NCBI GenBank assembly: GCA_963662175.1
Contig: OY759218.1
Span: 3,526,001 to 3,590,000, forward strand
Direction of reading: 5' to 3'
Origin: Aradus depressus
Taxonomy: Eukaryota > Arthropoda > Insecta > Hemiptera > Aradidae
DNA: 64,000 nucleotides
Every line of letters begins with the position of its first letter. The first letter of the stretch is position 1. The position numbers and the translations under genes were made by a program. Positions 11,946 to 22,870 of this stretch are shown here, in pieces. The notes under the pieces were generated by a model, which worked only from the letters and a program-made list of their open reading frames with translations, was not told the origin of the DNA and did not search any database.

Positions 11946-12397
11946 TAGGCTAAGCAAATTAGCTCCAAAAAATGTTGTGACTGGAAATAATTGGTTCGGG
12001 AAACTGCTTTAATCATTTATTTAGACCTCTAATATGAGTAGTTTGAGTTTTGCCCCAATTTCCCAGTTGAGCGTATGTCGTGACGTTCGAAAAACCTCGA
12101 AATTTTCGGACTATCTTAGGTTTTTCTCGAATAGCTCCTAAACTAAGCGTTTTATCAAAAACTTTGTTATTTTCAAAAGTGTTCAGCATTAAATTCTGCT
12201 TCTAGGAAGTACTCTGACATTATATTTTGATCAAGTAGTTTCATAGAAACGATACGTGGAAATATGGCAAATTTTTACACTTTTTGAAAAAACACATTTT
12301 TTTACTATAAAACGTAAAATATCTATGAAACTACGAACTTTAGAACGAAATGTCATAGAATAAAAATTGAAGACCATCAAATTGTCATAAAAACGTA
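11946..12397 (+). repeat. Left terminal inverted repeat of the Academ-like element
   Basis: Reads inward from TAGGCTAAGCAAATTAG and matches the reverse complement of 14833-15281 over its length, with scattered substitutions and small indels. Divergence between the arms indicates an old insertion. Confidence 0.85.
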
Positions 12398-12581
12398 CCC
12401 CCCCCCCCCCCCCCCCCCCCACCAAGCACATCTTCATATTTTTATTAATAATGAATAAATACTCGCAATAGTTATCGAGTATTATCAAGTAACATATAAT
12501 CATATAAAATTGGTTACTGAAATATTCAAATACTTTTTAGGTTTAATTACGCTCAAATTTATTATGATACATTTTAATCAC

Positions 12582-13007
12582 TTATAGTTGTGTAAAATCA
12601 TTATTTAATTCAGTGTTCCATTTTTTAAGACGTTTGGAGGAAGTTGGTAGTGTTAATATGGACTCTAATTCTTCCATCTCTTCCATATATAAATCATTAA
12701 GGTCTTCTCTACTTCCTTCCTGCAGGTAGTCATCATAATCTAGGTCGAAGTCGTCAGTACCAAGAATCTGGTTTTCTGTTTCGGCATTTGTGCACGACTG
12801 GCCTTTGCATAATTTACAAATGGTGGTGCACTTCATCCCATTTTTTCTGCATGAGCAAGCTCCCAGGCAGCCTTTAGAGCATGTGCAGCATATCGTTTTC
12901 AGGAGTTCCAGAGGTGCTACTTCTTCGGTTACTGGCCTAAGGCCTAAATTTCCCGTCTTCCATCCCCATTGAAGTGGGTCGAGTGGGTTGTTTTTCCAAG
13001 CTTGCAC
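12582..13007 (-). CDS. Exon 2 of Academ-like protein: CXC (tesmin/TSO1-like) cysteine-rich domain
   Basis: Begins after a splice acceptor (TTTTCAG ending at 13008) in phase 0. It encodes VQAWKNNPLDPLQWGWK, the junction motif of this family, then a cysteine cluster: CCTCSKGCLGACSCRK..GMKCTTICKLCKGQSC. The regular spacing resembles CXC zinc-binding domains, which bind DNA in tesmin/TSO1 proteins. An acidic tail (DDFDLDYDDY..) of about 50 residues follows to the stop. The exon is intact. It joins to exon 1 across a 200-bp intron (13008-13207). Function as a DNA-binding tail of the transposon protein is inferred. Confidence 0.7.
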   Translation of the reverse strand: MQAWKNNPLDPLQWGWKTGNLGLRPVTEEVAPLELLKTICCTCSKGCLGACSCRKNGMKCTTICKLCKGQSCTNAETENQILGTDDFDLDYDDYLQEGSREDLNDLYMEEMEELESILTLPTSSKRLKKWNTELNNDFTQL

Positions 13008-13207
13008 CTGAAAATGTGTAATTTTATATGTTATATAAAAAAAAATTGAAATTAATTAACAAAATTATTATATGGGGAGGTAGACTACAATTTTGCGCAC
13101 AACTGTATTTTAAATTAATTATAATAATAAACGTGGGACTCATAAATTAATAACTAACAATATTACTTATTAATAACTAAGAATATTATAATAAATATTG
13201 TTATTAC

Positions 13208-14803
13208 CTGTAAATACGTCCTCAGCGAGTGCTGTCGAGCAGCTGCTTCAGTTGGAGGCAAAGAGGCAAGATTAAATGAGGTCTTGGTTAATAACTTTTC
13301 GAACATTTCGTACCGCAATACATTTAATTGCTTGAAATCATTTTCATAAAGGGCTGCTATGCATTTCTTCCCTGCCTCGTCAACCTCCTTGGCAGTAGCA
13401 TTAGATTTGCTAAACACTTCTGCTGCTTTTAGCAGGTTTGAGTTGATTTCCAATGTCTTTAGGAATTTCAGTTTTCCTTTACCGAAAAATGATGACGTAG
13501 TGTCGCAGCCACTAAAAGCATGGAGGAATAGTATGTTGTTTTTCGAAACAGAGGAAAACTTGTAGTGCGAGGGAGAATAGACAACATCGTCTGGCTTTAG
13601 TAAAAAAATGTTGGTACACATAGGGGCTGAAGCAGTCAAAATTACAAAAAGGTCAGTGTCCTCCCCAACAATAACCACACACTCATGAGACTGCTGAGCA
13701 ACTTCAATAGCACTAGCTACGATTAAATTATCAGCATCCTCAGCAGCTTGTCTAACTTTGAAATCCTCCGCTTCAAGTCTTGAAACCAGTAATGAAATTA
13801 GGCACTTTTTATTTGGTTCATTCAAAAGAAATACTTCTTTTGACAATGTTATTGACGTCCCTTCTTCAAATGTAACTTGTGGCGCTGATTTTTTAATGGT
13901 CCTGCGAAGCCTCTCGGATGATTTCGTATTTTTTTCACATGCTGCATCAGGGTATCCATCAAACACAATTATTGCTCCTTTACCATACCAATGCTTAATG
14001 TATTCTACATACTTTGTTATTATGGAGGACAGTGCTTCATTGGTCTCCCACACCACTCTGTGTAAAAGAAATCCTCCATCTATGACAAACTGGGTCTTTT
14101 GAAAATCAATTAGTTCTTTTCTTGAATCAAACAACTTGTAAAAAACTGATTTTTGTGTTTTACGCATACCCACATCATCAAACAAGGATAAAGGATACGG
14201 AGCGAGTTCATGCTGGAAATATCTCTTAAGCTCTTCATTCGATTTTTTGTGGATCGCAATTCTCCGAAAAATCATTTCAGCGTTGATTGGAACTTGTTTG
14301 TCATGGATTTTCATTTGAGACGTCATGGTGTTTAGAGGTAGGACTCGATTTTTTCGTTGATACTTTACAGAGCCAAAATTCCCACCAATTATCTTGGAAA
14401 TACATGCACTACCAACTTCATCAGCTTTGTGGCAGTTTATATTTTCATCGCCTACTATCCCAGTGCTAATGGACATTACAGCTTCATCAACTCGAAAAGG
14501 GTCATGAATCAGAAACCAGTTATATAACTTTTTGACATCATCAGTATCTCTTTGTATTCTTGAGTTTCTAGCATCAACATGCTGCTCAGTCGTAGCAAAT
14601 GAAACTCCACAATACTGCTCAACTTGGTCGATGATGTCAACAGTTGTTGGCATCGAGGCAATCCACCTTCCCAGTGTACTATCTCCTAGTCCTCTACCAT
14701 GTGTAAACCCTCCTGTGCTCTTCAGGGAACGCATCAATGTTTGCTCGATGGTCATGTCCAAATCCCTGCCCAAAATGTTTCTGACCTTCGGATAGTACAC
14801 CAT
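13208..14803 (-). CDS. Exon 1 of Academ-like protein: XPG/FEN-like (PIN-fold) nuclease
   Basis: An uninterrupted frame of about 530 codons up to the splice donor CAG|GTAATA at 13208/13207; reading on past the donor adds only an unrelated tail. Residues 18-55 (DMTIEQTLMRSLKS..FTHGRGLGDST) and 70-100 (EQHVDARNSR) match the middle of a widespread family of multicopy uncharacterised animal proteins. From about residue 240 it shows a FEN/XPG-type acidic pattern: VIDGGFLLHRV, IIVFDGYPD, AAEDADNLIV, VVIVGEDTDLFVIL, then HAFSGCDTTSSFFGKGK. It ends in EAAARQHSLRTYLQ at the junction. The frame is open but family members continue N-terminally through a transposase region absent here; ATG at 14803 is only the first Met after a stop. 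Nuclease activity is inferred from motifs. Confidence 0.75.
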
Positions 14804-14832
14804 CCCTTGATTATAAAAAGCTCATATTCTTC

Positions 14833-15281
14833 CCGTACGTTTTTATGACAATTTGATGGTCTACAACTTTTATTCTATGACATTTCGTTCTAAAGTTCAT
14901 AGTTTCATAGATATTTTACGTTTTATAGAAAAAAAAGTGTTTTTTCAAAAAGTGTAAACGTTTGCCATATTTCGACGTATCGTTTCTATAAAACTACTTG
15001 ATCAAAATATAATGTCATAGTACTTTTTAGAAGCAGAATTTAATTCTGAACACTTTTGAAAATAACAAAGTTTTTGATAAAGTGCTTAGTTTAGGAGCTA
15101 TTCGAGAAAAACCTAAGATAGTCCGAAAATTTCGAGGTTTTTCGAACGTCACGACATACGCTCCACTGGGAAATTGGGGAAAAACTCAAACTACTCATAT
15201 TAGAGGTCTAAATAAGTGATTAAAACAGTTTCCAGAACTCCACCAATTATTTCCAGGCAAAAGTCTAATTTGCTTGGCCTA
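14833..15281 (-). repeat. Right terminal inverted repeat of the Academ-like element
   Basis: Inverted partner of 11946-12397, beginning TACGTTTTTATGACAATTTG at its inner edge and ending GCTTGGCCTA at its outer edge. It lies directly upstream of the nuclease reading frame and may hold its promoter; no TATA or initiator can be assigned with confidence. Confidence 0.85.
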
Positions 15282-15990
15282 CACGTCTTTTGATATTTTT
15301 GCATACGTCAGATGGAAACATTTTTTTTAATATAAAATAAGTTCTCGACTAGTTTTCAAATCAAAATCTTTGCTCTGGGTGTATGTATATATGCTTAAAG
15401 GTATACAAGATGATTGAAAAACATCACAAACGTTTTCGCTGATATTAATATTTATTTTTAATGAAAGAAACTTCGTAATTTCATTTATAATTCTGATTTA
15501 ATTCTTTTAATCCTTTTGTAAAAAATATTTAAAAATAAACTAAAATATTGTATATTTAGCCCAATCATTTAGTTTTCCTTATTTATCCTGAATACCCTTG
15601 GAACTAGAGGTTTCTCGAAAGGTTTTTTTTCGGGTGGAGATTTACTGATCTACAATGATCGATCCGTAACATTTTTTATCCAGACGAACTCAAAAAAAGA
15701 AAAAAAAATTAAAACGTTTTTTATTAATAACTCTTGAACCAAGCGTTTCTGGACCCTTGTTTATTGCATTTTTTTTTCTTAGTTTGGTCTCATGAATACT
15801 TCTGTACTTAGTTCTTCATCCTGGGTCACTTTGTGTTCATTTTCATTGAAGTGTTTATTTCTATATTCAAAGTTATATTAATTTTTCACTATTCCTTTAC
15901 TAATCCCTTATTATTCAAAATCATTCACCGAATTATATTTTTTTTATTTTGTTCCTCTAAAAAGTTAATTTTCTTACTTTTGTTTGTGTA
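15282..15990. other. No gene seen; flank and intron upstream of the microexon
   Basis: AT-rich with pyrimidine-rich stretches near 15890-16000 that could serve the acceptor of the microexon at 16002. No other feature supported. Confidence 0.5.
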
Positions 15991-16001
15991 TTTTGTTTTA
16001 G

Positions 16002-16043
16002 CACTGGCAAGACTATGCTAGCCCTAAACAAAGGCTTACCCAG
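16002..16043 (+). CDS. 42-nt microexon of an ELAV/Hu-family gene (hinge between RRM2 and RRM3)
   Basis: A T-rich tract ending in TTTTAG (to 16001) precedes 42 bases that end at CAG|GTTAGT. Read with one leading base completing an upstream codon, it encodes TGKTMLALNKGLP plus AG, which with the first G of the exon at 50458 gives Arg; the joined protein reads …[13 protein letters not shown]…. This is the position of the short alternative hinge exon of vertebrate Hu proteins and of the mini-exon of Drosophila fne, which is known to control nuclear localisation. Forty-two is divisible by three and the flanking exons are phase-compatible, so inclusion or skipping keeps the frame. Frame, phase and splice sites are seen; alternative use is inferred. 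Confidence 0.75.
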
Positions 16044-16744
16044 GTTAGTATTTGTTAATTTTAAATTTAATATACTTTAAGTATTTTTCTCTCATTTCCG
16101 GGTAATTTAGTTTTTTTTTCTGAAGCTTTGCAATACAGTTTTTTTTTTAAATAGAAAAAAGTCGATAATTTTGAATGTGGGTTGCTTTTAGCAATGTATA
16201 AAACTACATTGTTATCCTCTGACTGACTGATTTTTTGAAATTCTAACCTACCTCGGTTAAGAGTGGAGGCGTCTCAAATATTTCACCTCTTCGAAGAGAT
16301 TGCCTGAATATTGGAAATTGCTTTGTGTACATTCAAGTTTATTAACTTAATTTTTCGGATTATATTTGAAATATTACCTTCCATGATTCAGTTAGGTCCT
16401 TAATGAATAACAATATAGCTTTATACGTCTTGTTGATTTGAAGAGTGACCATTCAAAACAAGTAATTTGTAATACACCTGATTCTTCAGTTATAAAGTGA
16501 GCTCGTTAGAGTCAGCGTTAAAACACAGCGTATAGTTCACGTACAATGTGCCATGAATGAATGTCGTGATAAAAAAAAAAATTAGATTTAGGCTTTCAAA
16601 TGTCTCGCATATCATGGATATTAAGATTAACATTGAATATTTGAGCGAGTAGAGCGCAAAAATGTTGCGAATGATGAGATAACTTTCACAAACAACAAAC
16701 GAAAAATATTTTTAAAAGGTTTTCGTTCTTTTGTATTACAACAC

Positions 16745-17640
16745 TGTTATTGTTATTATTTCATAAAACTGTAAATATATATCACAACATAGATTATTGT
16801 CATTTGAATAGTATTTCATGAAGCTTCAAAATATACACTCCCGGACAAAATTAAAGGATCACTTCAATTTTTGAAATTTTAATGGGTTTGTAATATCGGA
16901 AAATGACATGAAGATATTATTATTTGTGGCATTATAAAGGAAATTAAAAATTAACAGAAAAAGTAAAATTCTTTTTTTTTTTTAATATTGGAAAAGTTGA
17001 ACAAAAAACAGAAAAATAAACAAAGAAAATTTTCATAAAAACACATCAAATTTCGAAAAACATTTAGTAACTGGTGTTTCCTCCCCTAGCTTGAAATACA
17101 TCATCTATTCTTCTGGGCATTCCCCTATTAAATTTTGAATTACTCTTCCGGTAAGTTTTCCCACTCTTGTAATTCAAAAAGCGCGGGAGTATCTACCCGT
17201 CTCCTGATGTCGGCTCACCGCTCTTGACACCCTCCTCACGCAGAATCACCGCCATGATTGCTTCCTCTTTACCTAATTCCCTTCTTTGGGGCATGGAATT
17301 GTTATTTACTTTCACTTATTCTCAAATAAACAGAAGGCGCTGTAAGAACTGCAATGATAGACTGGATCACTGGAATAAAAGTCCATTTCTTTAATCCATA
17401 ATGGTAAATAAACATTAAAGAAAGATAGAGGATTATAGCACATAAACTCGTGACAGAAATAAACACAAGAAACCCACTAACATTGCAAAAATTGAATTGA
17501 TCCTTTAACTTTGTCCGGGAGTGTATATTACAACGCAGCTTATTGTCCTTTCATCGGTATTTCGTAAAACTAAAAATATATATTGGAACAAAGCTTAGTA
17601 TTCTTTAAATAGTATTTCATAAAACCTATGTAGAGAGGTG
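16745..17640. repeat. Minisatellite (about 60-70-bp unit) split by a Tc1/mariner insertion
   Basis: Units built around GTATTTCATAAAAC..AATATATAT..CATAGATTATTGTC recur at about 16755 and 16810 and again after the transposon at about 17530 and 17610. The 688-bp element at 16836-17523 interrupts the array. Units are degenerate. Confidence 0.55.
16836..17523 (-). mobile_element. Internally deleted Tc1/mariner element
   Basis: Inverted repeats of about 35 bp start CACTCCCGGACAAA and end TTTGTCCGGGAGTG, flanked by the TA dinucleotides at 16834-16835 and 17524-17525. The minus strand preserves only the two ends of a transposase: an N-terminal MPRRELGKEEAIMAVIL-like segment (around 17295-17210) directly followed by the C-terminal motif WENLP..MPRRIDDVFQARGG (around 17165-17080). 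The DDE catalytic core is deleted, so this copy is non-autonomous. The interior also has homopolymer A/T runs. Confidence 0.9.
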
Positions 17641-19835
17641 GGGAGCAGACTACTGATGTAAGATAGGGGAGTGAAGTGATGTGAAACAGAAGGTACCTGA
17701 TCCCGGAAACACGTTCTGTCCGATTTGACCTGCGCAGGAATTTCCCACACGTCAACGCAACTGTACTTTTAAGAATATTTATGGGATTTCGGCGGTTGAA
17801 GGCATCAAAGAATACAATTTCACAGATCACATTGAAGTATATATATAATTTTAAGAATAAAATCTTTCAAATTTTCGAAGTCATAACTTTTTTACATGAA
17901 ATGTAAATGCATTGTACTCAGGATGAGGCTCCAGGACGGTAATGCCTCAACACAATTGAAAGGAGGTTTTGTGAAAGAAAATTCATATAAATATGGGGAC
18001 CGAAAAGGCATGTAGCTGATTTCTGTGGAGGTTCTATAGTTTCATGAATCATGCTCCCCTGAACACCTTTTGGGTTATCGTTCAAATCCTTTGTGTGACC
18101 AGAGTTATATGTACCACTTATTTCCTCTAAAAAAACAAAACAAGTTATTTGTAATACATCTAAATGGTAACACTTCTTATTTTTTTCACAAGAAATTACA
18201 CTTTTGCATTATACGGATTAAAGTCCGATCAAACAACGGATTAAATTCCCTAGTTAGGGACATCCTATTGAAAATAAATATCTTCAATATCAAACGTAAG
18301 AAGACCGGGAGAAATGGAGAATGAAGATGTGGAGAGATTGTCAAAATTCAACATTAATATATCAGCGAATATCGGATTGTTCTCATGCGAAGCTCATTTT
18401 TTATTTTGAAAATCTAGTTTTAGTTAGAATTCGTAAAAATAGGTAGTCGCATTTGAAATAAAGAATTTAATTTAGTTCCATAAAACCCCAACAGAATGAT
18501 AAATACTAATTTCTCGTAACAAAATAACGGGGTTACTTTTAACAATTTTTTTAAATAACGTGTTTTCCGAGAAAAAAATGTGGTGCATATAACTCTGGCA
18601 ACCCTGTATATTAATGTATCCGTTCGCGTAGTTACTCTCGAACCATTATTCTGATTTTTTTTCCTTAAAAATTTGTTCAAAAATCATTCTTGTAGAAAGA
18701 AAGACCAAGTTCGTTGACCAGAAAAATTGCTACAATTGTTGAATTATGCTTTTTCTAAATTAATATTTTAAGTTTTTAAAATTCATAGATAATAAGCAAA
18801 GCGTTCCGGATCCATATTTATATGAACTTTATTTCTTACTAACTGTGTACGACCTTTTTTACCATTTCAACGCTCTTACAAACATTAGTTTATATCCATG
18901 GTACGGCAAATATGGGAAAAGTAGAGGATTCGAAGTGTCATTAAAAATTGTGACCAGAGCATCGCCGGAAACCATATTTACATATATTCATATTTTAAGT
19001 TGTGCCGTTCTTAAGATTTCTAGCAAATTCCTTGAATTTATGTTTATCTTTAATTGAGAAAAACGTGTTCTCCTCCCCCTCCCCCCCTACTCAAAAAAAG
19101 AATTATATTCAATTTAGAATTTGTCTCTTCGAACCCTTTGAAATGATGCGTCATATATGATTTTCGTCTAAAAAATGTATAAAAAGCACCTCCCATCTAA
19201 AATTTTTGGATGCCGTATAATATACATTCTAAGTAGGACCGACCTTCCATAAATATCCTGCAAGTTCAGCCGTTTTGTGAAGATTCAGATATTCAGCGTT
19301 ATTTTGTATAAATGTTTGATCAAGAATCCTTAAAATTTCGCTCACACTTAACCCTGCATATTTGATTGTAGACAATTTTTCGCAAAACAGTATTAATATT
19401 CTTTTTTTAACATTTACTAGTACCTAGCTTTAACTTTACTATTGCTTCAATGTGTGTGACGTGTCTTTTATTGATGTAGCCTAAGGTTTAAGGTGTTTGC
19501 TGCTTTAAATTGTTTTACAATTTTTCTTTCTAATTGACTTTTATCTGAGCTTAATTTTGGTTGAACGAATTTTGTACTTTAAAGATATTCTAGGATATGC
19601 AGAGGTGGAAGTAAAAACGTTGGAAATGCCATATCGAAAATATAGCCCAGTAAAACTGGAGGATTTTGTTTACAAATAAATACTGGTGAAGTGATTTTTT
19701 GCACACACCTTTATTTTGACAAAAAATCCATTTCCAAATCTTGTTCGCGTTGCGAATTATTCAAGTTCAATGATAAACAAATCAGTTTTTCCTTTTCTAT
19801 AGGTTGTACTCCAATTTTAGTCATTATAAAAATTG
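17641..19835. other. No gene seen
   Basis: AT-rich intronic sequence with short open frames lacking recognisable motifs. No mobile-element ends could be paired. Confidence 0.45.
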
Positions 19836-20117
19836 TTTATCGGAAAATTATATAGAAAAAAGGTTATATACAAATTTAACATGGGACCAATAGTTTTCGA
19901 AATAACGAGGTTAAACTTCTGGAGCAAGGCGCATACTTCACTGTGTATAGTCTATACATAGAAAAGGATTCTTCTATGTATAGAAAGTTCATAGCACGTA
20001 TACACATCCCAACATGTCAGCTATATTTCAGTAGGTAGTGGAGTATCTCTCGGTAGAAGACCCTTCCTTATAATAATAATCATAGCAACGTCATTGAGTG
20101 GCATTCTTTTGTTATTC

Positions 20118-20339
20118 CAGGCGCGGATACAAAGGGAGGGGGCAATGGGAGCAATGCCCCCTGAGCCTCCACCCAACTTCTTACTGTTTTCAAGAATCAT
20201 TATAAACGTATCTCTAATTAAACCGATTACACGCGGAAAGACCCGTATATGAAAAATTACGCCGCAAATCACTGCAAAAATTACTACATTGCCCCCCCCC
20301 CCCCCCCCCCCCCTGAGCGAAAACCTAGATTCGCTCCTG
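20118..20339. mobile_element. Short hAT MITE with 8-bp target duplication
   Basis: Begins CAGGCGCGGAT and ends AGATTCGCTCCTG, imperfect inverted repeats, and is flanked by the perfect direct repeat TGTTATTC (20110-20117 and 20340-20347). The 222-bp body has no coding capacity and carries a 22-base C run at 20292-20313 next to its right end. Confidence 0.88.
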
Positions 20340-20460
20340 TGTTATTCCATGGTTTGATTTATACCTGGAATTATTTGAAAGAGCATTTCATGTCTTTTAA
20401 TGTTTAAAACTATTTGTCATAGAACTCGGACGTTTCATTTGTATCACACAATTTTTATAA

Positions 20461-20900
20461 ACAATTTCAATGGCTGATAATACTTGTTTTATTTGTAACA
20501 GAATGTTTTCAAATGATGATATCGTGACTGTTGCACGTGGGTTAGAAACTCTGAGAAACGCAAGTATTGAGAGAGAGGAGGGACACAGAAACTATACAAA
20601 GAAGTTTAATATTACAACATATAAAAAACGTCGTGTGGAAGCATTTCCTGCTACATCTCAGTCAGTGTACAATAGAAGATCAAGCTCCTTCCACCGATAC
20701 ATTGTGCATATTTTGTGGTGAAGTAGCTAATGAGCAAGAACGGATAAAAAATACAAAATAAACTAGACGAATAATTAGGCAAGTAAGTACTGTTTCATTC
20801 AAGGACACAGATCAAACAATATTATCAAAATTGATTGGTATGGTAATATTGTTAAAACGCGCCTCGAAGGTGGTGCGGAAATGAATGCATTGTACAGTTT
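20461..20900 (+). pseudogene. Zinc-finger N-terminal fragment of an Academ-like protein
   Basis: The frame from ATG 20470 reads MADNTCFICNRMFSNDD…VARGLETLRNAS, then shifts: a second frame gives STDTLCIFCGEVAN..RIKNTK (about 20695-20761) and, after a stop, RRIIRQVSTVSFKDT. Paired CxxC units with GLETL and a later CIFCG are the N-terminal pattern of the same multicopy protein family whose C-terminal part lies at 12.6-14.8 kb. A frameshift near 20680 and a stop at 20761 break it, and the rest of the protein is missing. Family assignment comes from memory of the pattern. Confidence 0.5.
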
Positions 20901-20994
20901 ATACTTTCCCCCACGGAAGAGTATCATAAGAGTACCCCCACAAAATAATATCTCGAAAACTATTGGTTGTGCGTAAAATTTGTAAATAATCTAT

Positions 20995-21110
20995 TTACAA
21001 CATCTAAGTTGAGGAACGCGGACATATTGTGGAAACTTGTAATAAATGAATAAAACAAACTTATTTTTGAAATATTGTCTATTCCACTAAAGATATATAA
21101 TAGGCCAAGA
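20995..21110 (-). mobile_element. Penelope-like terminal-repeat fragment
   Basis: CTAAGTTGAGGAACGCGGAC, a T-rich middle and ATTGTCTATTCCACTAAAG match the outer end of the PLE at 53785 almost base for base, but the copy stops before the hammerhead. Confidence 0.6.
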
Positions 21111-21939
21111 TAAGATGAAACATTTCAATAAACATAGGGATGGAAACGTCTCCTTCAAAAGTTATTTATAAATTATTTTTGATGCATTTATAGCTCTTTT
21201 CGTATGTCTATTCAAAAAATATTGTAGGATAAAAGTTGAAGATTAATATGTTTCATACAATACTTTCGGGTCGAAGTGTATTCAAAATGATACGAGATAT
21301 TTTGCACAATGTATGAAAATGAATGTTTTTTTTGGTAATAAATTTTAAATGAGACTTTTCCAGACCCATAATTTTTTCAAAATAGTACCTTTCCTATATC
21401 CGCTGTACATATCCACATTTTTTGTATGAAAAATATAATTTCTGACGGAAAACTGTGAATTTCATCTTAAATGTCCTTAGAAATATTTCACATAACGAAA
21501 ATGCATGGCATTTTCTTATTATCTATCACTGCAAAAGAAAAGTTCAATAACATTGTTTTCTTAATTTTCCAAATATTATTTGTTCTTAATCACGAAATGG
21601 TAAAAAATGCATGGCATTTTTCTTATTATCTCTCTAAAAGAAAAGCATGAAACAAAACGAAATATCAAAAACATTTTTTTACCGAGTCATGAGTTAATTT
21701 ACCAAGTGAAATATGAGCGGTTTATGAATTTTGAAGAAACAGCCACATTATGGCAAAAAAGAAATGTTCAAAATCAAAGTGCGTGTTTCCTTTTTGCGTT
21801 TTGTTTTATACTACTTTTGATATTCAAGATATTGACGAAGGTTTAGAGATCAAAACAAGAAAATTGTTCACTTTTTAGTGTATTTCCGACTTTTCTATCT
21901 AAATGGCTAAATTCGAGAAAGGAAAAAAAGTCGGTGAAT
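21111..21939. other. No gene seen
   Basis: AT-rich intronic sequence. A short direct repeat (AATGCATGGCATTTT at about 21500 and 21606) is visible; nothing else is supported. Confidence 0.45.
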
Positions 21940-22445
21940 CACCGGCAATGTACTTCCCCACCATGAATTAATCAACTAAGTTTTCGGTCTCGCTCTAACT
22001 CTAATCTACCTTTATGGCTACAGAATCCTCATACTAAATTTCGTGTCGAAATACACTCAATCCATACGGAGTTATTAGGGTTTTTGATTTGAGTCCTCTT
22101 GCTCTGATTTCATTTTCTCTTCGGTCAATTTTGCTGAAAATTAATAGGTGTCGGTCTTATGGGGTTTTGAATTAACATACTTAATGTCGTGTCGTTATAT
22201 TCATTACATCAGCAGTTATTGGAGTTTTTGTGTTAATTTCCCCCTTCCCTTTGACCGGTTTGGCTGAAACTTGGGTTCTGAATTCACATACACAATTTCG
22301 TGTTGATACATTCATTCTGTCTGGAATCATCATGTTCACAGACACACAAACACAATACTTCTTAGTTTTTGGGATCAGAGGGTCGGAAAACTCGACATCA
22401 AATTTCTGGCTGATTACGTAACTTCCCCTATAGCTGGGGAAGTAA
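21940..22445 (-). repeat. Recurrent ~0.5-kb repeat of tandem ~120-bp units (copy 1)
   Basis: One edge reads GGCAATGTACTTCCCC (21950) and the other CTATAGCTGGGGAAGT (22430). Between them about four degenerate units repeat the blocks TTCGTGTCGATACATTCATT, CAGTTATTAGAGTTTTTG and GGTCGATTTGGCTGAAAATTA. Further copies lie at 27940, 37005, 40900, 42450, partly 47100 and 61565. No ORF is present and the mobilising machinery is unknown. Confidence 0.7.
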
Positions 22446-22539
22446 AAATTGTCGAAAGGAAATTGTAGAGCATAACATTTCCCATTAGATGAGCGTACCT
22501 CTGCTCAATTTGTTATGGTTCCAGCATCACAATATGTGG

Positions 22540-22870
22540 CTTTTTTTTATGCAAAAATTGTGAGTTAAGCCAGAATGTATGATTTCCCTTGAGGGAACAG
22601 AATTTATTTCCGAAAGAGTTGTCTTTCGAGTTTGTGCATTCAGTCTGTCGCGAGTTTTGGCAACGCTTCTACCTTTGGACAGTATACGTCACTAGTATGT
22701 AGCTGATGAAACCCCGTGTTGGACAACTCTTCGTCTGTAACTCGCGACAGGCTTGTCGCAGAATCTCGAAAGAAAGCTGGTTCGAATGGAAAATGTGTTG
22801 TAAAATGGGGGAAAAAACATGATGAAGGTTTTGACCCGAAACGGGAACCCCTCAAAACGCTGCCCATTAC
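22540..22870. other. Unclassified moderate-GC segment
   Basis: Compositionally distinct from its AT-rich surroundings, with broken open frames on both strands and no recognised motif. Possibly a decayed transposon piece. Confidence 0.25.

Larger units (their letters stand above)
11946..15281 (-). mobile_element. Academ-like DNA transposon, 5'-deleted, with long terminal inverted repeats
   Basis: A two-exon gene on the minus strand is bracketed by inverted repeats of about 450 bp (11946-12397 and 14833-15281). The repeats end together at TAGGC..AAGCAAATTAG; outside them similarity stops. The trinucleotide CAC directly flanks both ends, a possible 3-bp target duplication. The encoded XPG/FEN-like nuclease with Cys-rich finger and a 3-4 bp duplication fit what is known of the Academ superfamily. 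The right repeat stops about 30 bases before the first codon, and homologues of this protein are much longer at the N terminus, so the transposase N-terminal half and the zinc finger seem deleted. A 23-base C run abuts the inner end of the left repeat. Confidence 0.72.
19840..21005 (+). mobile_element. Second, short Academ-like remnant with inverted ends
   Basis: The block ACCAATAGTTTTCGAAATA near 19888 is mirrored near 20950-20970 (TCTCGAAAACTATTGGT), and similarity extends outward in both directions (TATACAAATTT / AAATTTGTAAATA). Between them lies a zinc-finger coding fragment at 20461-20900 that resembles the N terminus of the protein family encoded at 12.6-14.8 kb. The inverted ends differ from those of the element at 11946. 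A hAT MITE has inserted at 20118. Confidence 0.45.

Noticed and set aside
12231..12503. Glycine-run ORF on the minus strand
   Set aside because: It lies within the terminal inverted repeat and the C run; the glycines are only the translated homopolymer.
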